Source: Streptomyces sp. SID11385 (GTDB lineage: Bacteria; Actinomycetota; Actinomycetes; Streptomycetales; Streptomycetaceae). From it: a stretch of DNA of 40,489 bases. The notes under the pieces are model-generated. The model saw only the letters and a program-made list of their open reading frames with translations, was not told the DNA's origin and made no database searches. How positions within the stretch are numbered: the first letter of the stretch is position 1; the number at the start of each line of letters is the position of its first letter. The translations under genes and the position numbers were made by a program. The stretch is from assembly GCF_010548245.1 (NCBI RefSeq), contig NZ_JAAGLR010000875.1, forward strand, positions 1 to 40,489, given 5' to 3'. Below, in pieces: positions 23,191 to 28,939 of this stretch.

Positions 23191-23234
23191 GGTGGCCTCC
23201 CGTGCCGTTGCGGTCTGGGCGGCGCCCTGACCTG

Positions 23235-23288
23235 CTGACAAGAGAAACTTTATGCCTAGATACTAGGCAATGTCAAAGCACTAGACAT
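23235..23288 (-). promoter_or_regulatory. Regulated leftward promoter P4 with tandem operators
   Basis: On the minus strand TTGACA (23276-23271), 18-bp spacer TTGCCTAGTATCTAGGCA, TAAAGT (23252-23247): the best consensus promoter of the set. An in-phase 18-mer ATGTCTAGTGCTTTGACA overlaps the -35 upstream. It drives the 22840-21268 operon. Confidence 0.85.
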
Positions 23289-23336
23289 TGCATGGTGTGT
23301 CGACACTCACTACGCGCCCGGCAGTGCCGACACGCA

Positions 23337-23354
23337 AGGCATAGCAAGTAGGCG
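23337..23354 (+). promoter_or_regulatory. Operator copy upstream of 23378 gene
   Basis: AGGCATAGCAAGTAGGCG matches the P1 operator TTGCATAGCGAGTAGACA at 14 of 18 positions. It lies 24 bases before the ATG of the small DNA-binding protein, as expected for autoregulation. A perfect GTGTCGACAC palindrome lies at 23297-23306 in the same divergent region. Confidence 0.55.
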
Positions 23355-23377
23355 ATCCGCCGTGCGAACATGACGAC

Positions 23378-23677
23378 ATGAGCACCGACGACAACGCCGG
23401 CTACGGCCGACCCGAAGACCTGCCCGACCTCCCACTGGAGGAGCACTACGCCGAGATCAAGAAGGCCCAGAAGCGCGCGGCCGAGCTGGAACGCAAGGCA
23501 GAGGAAGCCCGCGTCGCGCTGCGCCGCGCGATCCACGCGACCTTCCCCGAGAACCACGGGCGCCGCATCCAGCGAGGGGTCCTCACGAAGGTCATCGAGC
23601 TGAGCAGGTACTCACGGCAGACCGTCACGGACATCCGCGACGGCAAGATCCCCGCCGAGAAGCCGGCGAAGAAGTAG
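23378..23677 (+). CDS. Small DNA-binding protein, candidate element repressor
   Basis: 99 aa. Residues 20-55 (EEHYAEIKKAQKRAAELERKAEEARVALRRAI) form a coiled coil for dimerisation. Residues 60-92 (RRIQRGVLTKVIELSRYSRQTVTDIRDGK) form a helix-turn-helix with the typical SRQTVxxIxxGK recognition helix. It is divergent from P4 and flanked by the operators shared by all five promoters, which makes it the best candidate for the regulator binding them. No consensus -10 or ribosome site is obvious. Confidence 0.7.
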   Translation: MSTDDNAGYGRPEDLPDLPLEEHYAEIKKAQKRAAELERKAEEARVALRRAIHATFPENHGRRIQRGVLTKVIELSRYSRQTVTDIRDGKIPAEKPAKK

Positions 23678-23685
23678 CAGCGCGG

Positions 23686-23886
23686 CTACGCGCCCGGCAA
23701 CAGAGACTCCCAGTCCCGCACCTGGCCGCGGCCGTCGCAGTCCTGGCACTCGACCGTCACCGGCTCGCCCCAGCACAGCGCGCAGTCACCATCGTGCGCG
23801 TAACGATTGACGACTCGCCCCATGCCGTCGCACCCCCAGCAGATGACGAGCGGGGGCAGTGACGCGGCAGCGGACCGATGAGCCAT
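23686..23886 (-). CDS. DnaJ-like zinc-repeat protein (66 aa)
   Basis: ICWGCDGMGRV...DGDCALCWGEP...VECQDCDGRGQVRDW: two CxxCxGxG motifs flanking a CxxC, like a miniature DnaJ central zinc domain. Convergent with the 23378 gene, stops eight bases apart. ATG at 23886 without a clear ribosome site. May bind zinc and act as an accessory chaperone or nucleic-acid factor. Confidence 0.65.
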   Translation of the reverse strand: MAHRSAAASLPPLVICWGCDGMGRVVNRYAHDGDCALCWGEPVTVECQDCDGRGQVRDWESLLPGA

Positions 23887-24022
23887 GCCCGCATCATGAC
23901 GCCAAGGCGCCCGTACGCACAGGGGAGTTCAGGAGCCCGAAGGTTGTGCCGGATGCACGTCCGGCGCACTCGACGAGGGCGCACGCCTCCCCGCGCTGGC
24001 GCGGCTCGCAGCCAGGAAAACA

Positions 24023-24056
24023 GCGAGGGCCCCCACCTTGCGATGGGGGCCCTCGC
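24023..24056 (-). terminator. Terminator of the Ro gene
   Basis: Perfect 13-bp stem (GCGAGGGCCCCCA / TGGGGGCCCTCGC) with an 8-base loop, 23 bases beyond the Ro stop codon. Confidence 0.75.
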
Positions 24057-24079
24057 CTCTCCGCGTCAGCCGCTGCCCT

Positions 24080-25726
24080 TCACTCCCACGGCCAGGCGGC
24101 GTCTCGCCCGCGCTCCAGGAGCGGGATCATCCGGAAGGCCGCGTCCGTGAGCCCGCCGAAGGCGTGCCGGTTCCGACCGCCCGAGGGCGCGTGCCCACGC
24201 TCGTACCCGGCGAGGTTCCACGTGTACATCGGCACCGCGGCGGGGATCGCCGTGTTCACCTCGGCCGGGTCGGCGCCGGACTGCTCGTCCGTGACGATCA
24301 CGACGCGGTCATGCCCCCGGTACAGCTCGCGCAGGGCCGCCGCCGTGTCCGTGCCGCCGCCGAGGAAGTATCCGTCCCGGTCCCATCGCTCGACCGCCCG
24401 AAGCAGCGCCTCGCCGCCGCGCAGCGGGAAGACGCGCGTCTTCGCTCCCGGCGCGTCGCGCAGGTAGTAGCGCGCCGAGGAGTACGACACCACGTCAGCG
24501 CTCGCGCAGCGCTGCCCGAGGGCGATCCCGAAAAGCGCGGCGGCGTCCCAGCGGGCCACCGTCCCGTCCTTCGAGAAGCCCTCCTGCATCGAGGTGGAGG
24601 TGTCGACGAGAACGAGGGTGCGGCCCGGCAGCTCCGGCACGGCGGCGAGGGACGCGGCGAGCGCCTTCTCCAGGGCGTGCCCCCACCGCAGTGACGGGGC
24701 GGCCTTGTAGGCCGAGTAGAACCGCATGGGGAGCTGGCGGGAGCGCGCCACCTCCTCCGGGTCGCCCAGGCGCGCGGCGACACGCTCGGCGACCTCGTCG
24801 CGGACGCCGGCCTCGTCGAGGTTCCGGAGGTTGCGCAGGAGCGCCATGTACCCCATCGACGGGACCACGGCCTCCCACGCCGCCGCGTCCATGGGCCCCT
24901 GGAGCCACCCCGCGAGCGCCTCCCAGGTCATCCCGGCGTGAGACAGCCGCTCCGGCTCGCGAAGCACCTCACGGCGCTTGGCGACGGGCAGCGCGGCGAG
25001 ACGCTCGCGCTCGACGAGGAGGCGGAGCGCGGCCGGAGTTCCCTCGCGGCCGTGGCGCCGGTCGATGGCGTGCTTGAAGAGGTCACCCTGCGTGGGCCGG
25101 TCGGCGGCCGGGCGCGCGTGCACCAGCTCCAGGACGTCCCCGAAGCGGAAGCCGCGCGAGGCCGTGTCGTACTTGAGCAGGGACCGCTCGGTGTAGAGCC
25201 GCTGGACGGCGTCCGCGACACCGCGCTTCACAGGCTGGGGCAGGCGGGCGCCGAACCGGCTTCGCCAGTAGGCGAGCAGCTCCCCCGGCTCGTCCGCGCG
25301 CTGGAGCACGGAGGCGATGAGGCGGCGGTTCGAGTACGGGACGGCGCCGGTGACGGCGATCGGTCCCGGGCGGAGGGAGGCGGCGCGCTCGGCCTCCAAG
25401 CGGGCATGGACGGCCTCGGCGGCGCCGACGAGCGCGGCGGTGCGCAGGTTGCCTTCGCCACGCAGCCAGCCGAGGAGGCCGGCTGCCCAGACCGGGTCCT
25501 CGACGGCCAGGCGTCGCACGAGCTGGGTGAAGCGGTCGTCGCGCGTCTCGGCCGTCTCGTAGGAGGTGTGCTGCCCGACGAGGTTGGTGACGGCCAGGAG
25601 GAAGAGTTCCCCGCGCGGGTCCCGGGCGTAGCCGACGCCGCCCTCGTGCGTGCGTGCGGGGCCGGGGATGGTGGCGACCGGCGACGTGGCGGCCGTGCGG
25701 ACGGCGGGACGGTTGAAGCGGGACAT
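24080..25726 (-). CDS. rsr: Ro60/Rsr family RNA-binding protein (TROVE + vWA)
   Basis: 548 aa from ATG 25726 (AAGGAGG upstream). Residues about 10-350 are the TROVE domain (GGVGYARDPRGELFLLAVTNLVGQHTSYE; WAAGLLGWLRGEGNLRTAALV; MTWEALAGWL). Residues 370-545 are a von Willebrand A domain with an intact MIDAS: DTSTS (375-379), GGGTDT (457-462), TDEQS (489-493). Family knowledge: Ro proteins form a HEAT-repeat ring that binds misfolded RNA through its channel and Y RNA on its outer face. Three structured RNAs, two of them tRNA-like, lie directly upstream on the same strand, as for bacterial rsr loci. Role inferred: RNA quality control or repair during infection. Confidence 0.9.
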   Translation of the reverse strand: MSRFNRPAVRTAATSPVATIPGPARTHEGGVGYARDPRGELFLLAVTNLVGQHTSYETAETRDDRFTQLVRRLAVEDPVWAAGLLGWLRGEGNLRTAALVGAAEAVHARLEAERAASLRPGPIAVTGAVPYSNRRLIASVLQRADEPGELLAYWRSRFGARLPQPVKRGVADAVQRLYTERSLLKYDTASRGFRFGDVLELVHARPAADRPTQGDLFKHAIDRRHGREGTPAALRLLVERERLAALPVAKRREVLREPERLSHAGMTWEALAGWLQGPMDAAAWEAVVPSMGYMALLRNLRNLDEAGVRDEVAERVAARLGDPEEVARSRQLPMRFYSAYKAAPSLRWGHALEKALAASLAAVPELPGRTLVLVDTSTSMQEGFSKDGTVARWDAAALFGIALGQRCASADVVSYSSARYYLRDAPGAKTRVFPLRGGEALLRAVERWDRDGYFLGGGTDTAAALRELYRGHDRVVIVTDEQSGADPAEVNTAIPAAVPMYTWNLAGYERGHAPSGGRNRHAFGGLTDAAFRMIPLLERGRDAAWPWE

Positions 25727-25732
25727 GAAGAA

Positions 25733-25752
25733 CCCCTCCTTCGGGGGAGGGG
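25733..25752 (-). promoter_or_regulatory. Hairpin sequestering the Ro ribosome binding site
   Basis: CCCCTCC pairs with GGAGGGG across a 6-base loop CCCGAA, burying the ribosome binding site seven bases before the ATG. Ro translation may therefore depend on opening this hairpin, or on processing of the upstream RNAs. Confidence 0.6.
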
Positions 25753-25766
25753 AGGCGAGCAGCAGT

Positions 25767-25914
25767 GGGGCGCCCGAGATCGGAAGTGACGGCGGAGACG
25801 AGGATGCTGGGCCGCTGCACCACGGCCCGACGCATGGTCGAGCCGCCGGGATTCGAACCCGGGTCCCCTGTGTGAGAGACAGAAGTATCCGCATGTCGGC
25901 GCACCGGGCGCCCC
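25767..25914 (-). ncRNA. Structured RNA 3: permuted tRNA-Glu-like RNA with closing stem
   Basis: About 148 nt. The outer stem is GGGGCGCCCG / CGGGCGCCCC (10 bp perfect). Inside lies the conserved asymmetric loop, 5' GTGCGCC and 3' CGATCT, then an inner stem (GCGGA/TCCGC plus GAC/GTC), then a full tRNA fold in permuted order. An alternative local hairpin (GCACCGGG/CCCGGTGC) competes with the outer stem. It ends 40 bases before the Ro start. Likely a Y-RNA-type Ro ligand; expression not shown. Confidence 0.75.
25803..25883 (-). tRNA. Circularly permuted tRNA-Glu (CUC) body
   Basis: Order 5' to 3': anticodon arm TCTGT-CTCTCAC-ACAGG (anticodon CTC at 25876-25874, U33 and A37 in place), variable GGAC, T arm CCGGG-TTCGAAT-CCCGG, 3' acceptor CGGCTCG, ACCA, TGCGT, 5' acceptor CGGGCCG, TG, D arm GTGC-AGCGGCCCA-GCAT. 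The acceptor strands pair over 7 bp with one G-U. ACCA matches discriminator plus CCA. The D loop is like actinomycete tRNA-Glu. A standard tRNA would need cutting at the acceptor ends and joining at the D/anticodon border. Confidence 0.75.
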
Positions 25915-25924
25915 GGTGCTGGTG

Positions 25925-25994
25925 CCTCCCGAGATCAAGGCGACGTGCGGCGGTTCACGAGAAGAAGTAGCCGCGGTGTCGGCGCACCGGGAGG
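25925..25994 (-). ncRNA. Structured RNA 2: short hairpin of the same family
   Basis: About 70 nt between the two tRNA-like RNAs. Outer stem CCTCCCG / CGGGAGG; the same internal loop (5' GTGCGCC, 3' TGATCT); inner stem GAC...GCGGC / GCCGC...GTC; terminal loop starting TACTTC, a sequence also found at the equivalent point in the other two RNAs. It lacks the tRNA-like part, so it defines the minimal shared element. Confidence 0.65.
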
Positions 25995-26007
25995 TGCAAG
26001 TTGTGGT

Positions 26008-26137
26008 GTCCAGAGATCGAGTTGGAGCGGGTAATAAGCGCTCTGCCGTTGAGCTACACCACCCGAGGTGGTGACGGGATTCGAACCCGCAGCCTCTCCA
26101 TTACCAGTGGAAGTAACCCGCGCCTTCGCACCTGGAC
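26008..26137 (-). ncRNA. Structured RNA 1: permuted tRNA-Thr-like RNA with closing stem
   Basis: About 130 nt. Outer stem GTCCAG / CTGGAC; conserved internal loop (5' GTGCGAAGGC, 3' CGATCT); inner stem GCGGGT / ACCCGC; then a permuted tRNA fold. An alternative longer pairing of AGGTGC-G-AAG with CTTGCACCT (a stem with a bulged G, reminiscent of the Ro-binding stem of Y RNAs) uses bases just outside. An AT-rich GATAAAAAC about 45 bases upstream could belong to its promoter. Confidence 0.75.
26039..26112 (-). tRNA. Circularly permuted tRNA-Thr (GGU) body
   Basis: Order 5' to 3': anticodon arm TTCCA-CTGGTAA-TGGAG (anticodon GGT at 26105-26103), variable AGGCT, T arm GCGGG-TTCGAAT-CCCGT, 3' acceptor CACCACC, loop TCG, 5' acceptor GGTGGTG, TA, D arm GCTC-AACGGCA-GAGC, G26. 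The acceptor stem is 7 bp perfect, and all conserved bases (U8, A14, G18G19, U33, T-loop TTCGAAT) are present. The three-base acceptor loop leaves no room for CCA, which favours a tRNA mimic over a charged tRNA. Confidence 0.75.
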
Positions 26138-26266
26138 GAGGTGAACGTACCGCCTCAACTCGGCCTTGCGCACTCGTTTTTATCGACCGCTCACCCGGAC
26201 GGGTGAGGGGAGTGAGGGAGATCACTCGGCCTCCGCGACTCGCTCGCGACGCCAACACGCTCGACA

Positions 26267-26308
26267 TTGAATAGCGCTTTGACATTGCCTAGTGGTTAGG
26301 CATAACGT
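26267..26308 (+). promoter_or_regulatory. Regulated promoter P5 with tandem operators
   Basis: TTGACA (26279-26284), 18-bp spacer TTGCCTAGTGGTTAGGCA, TAACGT (26303-26308). The in-phase upstream 18-mer TTGAATAGCGCTTTGACA overlaps the -35, as in P4. Drives 26345 and probably 26655. Confidence 0.85.
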
Positions 26309-26344
26309 GTTCTCTGTAAGGCCCACCGGCCAGAGGAGGCACCC

Positions 26345-26614
26345 GTGGCACGCATCCACATCACCAGCACCGAAGACGCCGTCGCCGTCATCGCCGCCTA
26401 CAGCACCCGCGCGATCGCGCAGGGGGACCACCCCGGCCACGACCTGACCACCGTGGGCACCCACCTCACCTCCGACCTCGTCTTCAACGCGATCCGCGAC
26501 GCCTACGAGCGCCACATCGCCAAGGGCGCGACGCCGAAGGACGCGATCATCCGCGTCGGCCAGGCCCTCATCGCCGCCTACTGCACCCGCGCGAACATCC
26601 CCGCCACCCGCTGA
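26345..26614 (+). CDS. Small helical protein, first gene of P5 operon
   Basis: 89 aa. GTG with AGAGGAGG upstream. Helical: STEDAVAVIAAYSTRAIAQGDHPGHDLTTVGTHLTSDLVFNAIRDAYERH, with PKDAIIRVGQALIAAYCTR at the end. No motif recognised. Its strong, tightly operated promoter suggests it is induced together with the phosphatase downstream. Confidence 0.65.
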   Translation: MARIHITSTEDAVAVIAAYSTRAIAQGDHPGHDLTTVGTHLTSDLVFNAIRDAYERHIAKGATPKDAIIRVGQALIAAYCTRANIPATR

Positions 26615-26654
26615 CCCGGCCCTCCGGCCGCACCTCACAGATCGGACCCTCACG

Positions 26655-27410
26655 ATGCGCACCTACGCCACCGCCCAAAACGTCGGCCTCCGCCAGTACC
26701 AGTGCGACGCCACGGCCTTCCGTACCGACCCCGTCAGCGGCGCCCGCGCCTACGTCGTGCTCGACGGCATCGGGGACCGCCCCGACATCCGCGACTGGGT
26801 CCGCACCGCCGCCGCGCGCCTCGCCCGCGCCGCCGCCCGGCGCCGCGACGCCGAGGCCGGCCTGCGCGCCGTCTACGACGCGTACGCCGCCGACCCGCTG
26901 CGCCAGGACGACTACACCCGTCGCTATGAGCCCAGCGCCGCCGCGATCGTCGCCGTGCACCTCCCGGGTCAGCCGCTCGCGATCGCGTGGGCCGGTGACT
27001 GCCGCGCCTACGCGATCCAGTCGGGAACTGCACGCAGGCTGACGCAGGACCACAATCTCCGCCGCGTCTACCCCCCATGCGAGTGGCGCGACGGCGGTAA
27101 CCGGAACGTCATCACCAGCTACCTCGGAAACAACCTCTCCGACGAACAGGCCCGGACCGAGTACCCCCACCCCGCCATCGAGACCGCGACGGTTTCGAAC
27201 CCGTCCGGCCTGCGCCTCCTGCTGGCGAGCGACGGAGCGTACGAGCCCCACGAGGACGCCGGACACGCCCTTCCCGATCTCCTCACGGGTACGCCGGGCG
27301 AGGCCGCGCGCCGCTTCGTGACCACCGCCGTCGAGACCTCCCTGAAGACGTCCGAGGACGACGGCCGCCAGTACGCCGACAACGCGACGGTCCTCGTCGC
27401 CGACCTCTAG
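26655..27410 (+). CDS. PP2C-type Ser/Thr protein phosphatase
   Basis: 251 aa. Visible PPM motifs: VVLDGIGDRPD (motif with the metal-binding Asp, about 34-44), AWAGDCRAYA (about 113-122), LTQDHN, ITSYLGNN, LLASDGAYE and a final ADNATVLVADL, where DN binds metal. Expected activity: Mn/Mg-dependent dephosphorylation of Ser/Thr-phosphoproteins. An N-terminal Cys/Gln stretch replaces the usual RxxNEDR element, so catalytic detail may differ. A phage PP2C could reverse host kinase signalling or antiphage kinases; this is inference. Confidence 0.8.
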   Translation: MRTYATAQNVGLRQYQCDATAFRTDPVSGARAYVVLDGIGDRPDIRDWVRTAAARLARAAARRRDAEAGLRAVYDAYAADPLRQDDYTRRYEPSAAAIVAVHLPGQPLAIAWAGDCRAYAIQSGTARRLTQDHNLRRVYPPCEWRDGGNRNVITSYLGNNLSDEQARTEYPHPAIETATVSNPSGLRLLLASDGAYEPHEDAGHALPDLLTGTPGEAARRFVTTAVETSLKTSEDDGRQYADNATVLVADL

Positions 27411-27420
27411 CCCCCCTTCG

Positions 27421-27446
27421 CCGGGCGCGCGCCGACGCGCGCCCGG
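27421..27446 (+). terminator. Terminator after PP2C gene
   Basis: Perfect 11-bp stem CCGGGCGCGCG / CGCGCGCCCGG, 4-base loop CCGA, 10 bases after the stop. Confidence 0.65.
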
Positions 27447-27465
27447 CCCCGCCAAGGAGAACCCC

Positions 27466-28194
27466 GTGCGAACCAACGGTCCCCTCGTCCTCATCCCCTG
27501 CTCCGCGAGCAAACTCCCCACTCCGAAGCCCGTCCCCGCCCGGGACCTGTACACCGGCGGCTACCACCGCGCCGCCCGCCGCACCGCCGAAGCCCTCACC
27601 GCCGCCGGAGGAACCGTCCAGGTACTGTCCGGCCGCCACGGCCTGGTGAGCCTCGACACCCCGCTCCTCCCGTACGAGACCCGCATCACCGACCCCGACG
27701 CCATCACCCCCGCCGAACTCCGCGCACAGGCCGCCGCCCTCGGCCACGCCGACGCCCCCGTGGTCATCGTCCTGGCCGGGGCCGACTACGTGTCCGCCGC
27801 CCGGGAGGTGTGGCCGCACGCCTCCGCGCCGCTCCTCAACCTCGGGATCGGCCAGCAACTCCAGCGTCTCGCCGAGATCCGCGACACCGCGAACGCTCCC
27901 CGCAGGCCGATCCAGGACGTTGCGCACGACGCCCTGGTGTCCCACCGCGTCCCCTTCGCCCACATCGAGTACGTGGGTGATGACGATTTCCTCTTCCACA
28001 CCTCGGGCGTGAAACTGTATGGTGCCGACGCCGACGGGGTGTGGCTGGTCGCCCACGGCAGCGACGAGGTGAGCCCGTTCGATTTGGACTCGGTGGAAGG
28101 GCTTCTTCGTGCACGAGCGCGTACGGCGCTCGCCTGCGCCGGGCTGACCGCGAACGGTGATGCCGACGACCACTTCTTCCGCATCACCCGCTGA
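27466..28194 (+). CDS. DUF6884/YaaA-like protein
   Basis: 242 aa. GTG with AAGGAGA upstream. The N-terminal 140 residues (LVLIPCSASKLPTPKPVPARDLYTGGYHRAARRTAEAL; VQVLSGRHGLVSLDTPLLPYE; VIVLAGADYVSAAREVW) match the PCS-xK...A.dLY pattern of DUF6884 and distantly YaaA, folds proposed to bind nucleic acid or act near DNA damage. The C-terminal 100 residues (VAHDALVSHRVPFAHIEYVGDDDFLFHTSG) are an added domain. The partner substrate is unknown; phage homologues often lie near DNA- or RNA-modifying genes. Confidence 0.65.
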   Translation: MRTNGPLVLIPCSASKLPTPKPVPARDLYTGGYHRAARRTAEALTAAGGTVQVLSGRHGLVSLDTPLLPYETRITDPDAITPAELRAQAAALGHADAPVVIVLAGADYVSAAREVWPHASAPLLNLGIGQQLQRLAEIRDTANAPRRPIQDVAHDALVSHRVPFAHIEYVGDDDFLFHTSGVKLYGADADGVWLVAHGSDEVSPFDLDSVEGLLRARARTALACAGLTANGDADDHFFRITR

Positions 28195-28237
28195 CGACCC
28201 CGCCAGCACGGCATGGCGCGGACGAGTCCGTGCGGAA

Positions 28238-28264
28238 GGCCCCGACATCCCCCGTGTCGGGGCC
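28238..28264. terminator. Convergent terminator
   Basis: 10-bp stem GGCCCCGACA / TGTCGGGGCC, 7-base loop, then TCTTTC on the plus strand. It lies between the 27466 gene and the convergent lipoprotein gene and may serve both. Confidence 0.75.
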
Positions 28265-28282
28265 TCTTTCGTTTCCGGCCGG

Positions 28283-28747
28283 TCAGCTGGCCGTGCGGTC
28301 CACCTCGGACACGCGCACGGAGCGGATATCCGTCATCTTCCCGTTCCGGATCTCGACGTCGAGCGGCGCCGTGTCCCCCGTGCTGGTCTTCCCGGCACCG
28401 AGCTTGTCGGCCGTGATCCCCGTCGTCCCGAGCACGTCCTTGTCCGCGTCCAGGAATTCGAGCTGCGCGAAGTAGCCCGCCGCACTGCGGCCGTGGTTCG
28501 TGATCTCGTAGTGGACGACGTACGCGCCGGGCCCCCAGGTCGGGTGGTTTTCCACGCCGCTCTTCACGATCCGTACGTCGGCGCTCGCGGCCGGCGCCTC
28601 CTTCACCGGAGCGGGGAGGCTGCTGGTGGTCTTGCGGGGTGCGGCGTCGCCGGTGGTCGCCGGGGTGGAGCTGGAGCAAGCGGCGAGCGCGAGCGCTGCG
28701 CCGAGCCCGCAGGCGGCAACGACTGCCGCCTTGAAGTGGATGTGCAC
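28283..28747 (-). CDS. Secreted lipoprotein with FxLD-like domain
   Basis: 154 aa from GTG 28747 (GGAGG upstream). Signal peptide with lipobox LAAC about residue 24 (AALALAACSSSTP). After a Ser/Pro/Thr linker comes a beta-sandwich-like domain (VRIVKSGVENHPTWGPGAYVVHYEITNHGRSAAGYFAQLEFLDADKDVLG) like FxLYD domains of actinomycete lipoproteins. Cell-surface location expected. In a prophage such lysogenic-conversion or exclusion lipoproteins are common; the specific role is unknown. Confidence 0.7.
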   Translation of the reverse strand: MHIHFKAAVVAACGLGAALALAACSSSTPATTGDAAPRKTTSSLPAPVKEAPAASADVRIVKSGVENHPTWGPGAYVVHYEITNHGRSAAGYFAQLEFLDADKDVLGTTGITADKLGAGKTSTGDTAPLDVEIRNGKMTDIRSVRVSEVDRTAS

Positions 28748-28907
28748 TGGTCCTCCGGTAGGCAGGTTCGAACGGCGGGACCGTACCGGCAGCCAGGGGC
28801 ACAAAGAGGCTTGTTCGAGGGCGAGTTACCCGAAGGAGCGATTACCCGCAGTCACCCGTACCGAGGGCGCTCACGCCCCTTCCCGGGGCGCAGGGCATCG
28901 GTCTACC

Positions 28908-28927
28908 TTGACGGTTAACCGGTCCAA
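28908..28927 (+). promoter_or_regulatory. Candidate GntR autoregulatory site
   Basis: A perfect palindrome CGGTTAACCG (28912-28921) is flanked by TTGA and GTCCAA. It lies 18 bases before the GTG of the GntR gene and differs from the 18-bp operators, so the GntR protein probably has its own regulon. Confidence 0.5.
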
Positions 28928-28939
28928 TCGGAGGTTGTC

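Noticed and set aside
24001..24080. Possible CRISPR or repeat array between the 23686 and Ro genes
   Set aside because: Only a single hairpin terminator is present; no repeated units with spacers.
25727..25894. N-terminal extension of the Ro protein
   Set aside because: It would translate through the permuted tRNA-Glu RNA; ATG 25726 has the AAGGAGG site and starts the TROVE homology.
25803..26112. Ordinary tRNA genes on the minus strand
   Set aside because: The T arms look normal, but no 5' acceptor and D arm lie upstream of either anticodon arm; the matching halves are downstream, so the standard order does not fit.
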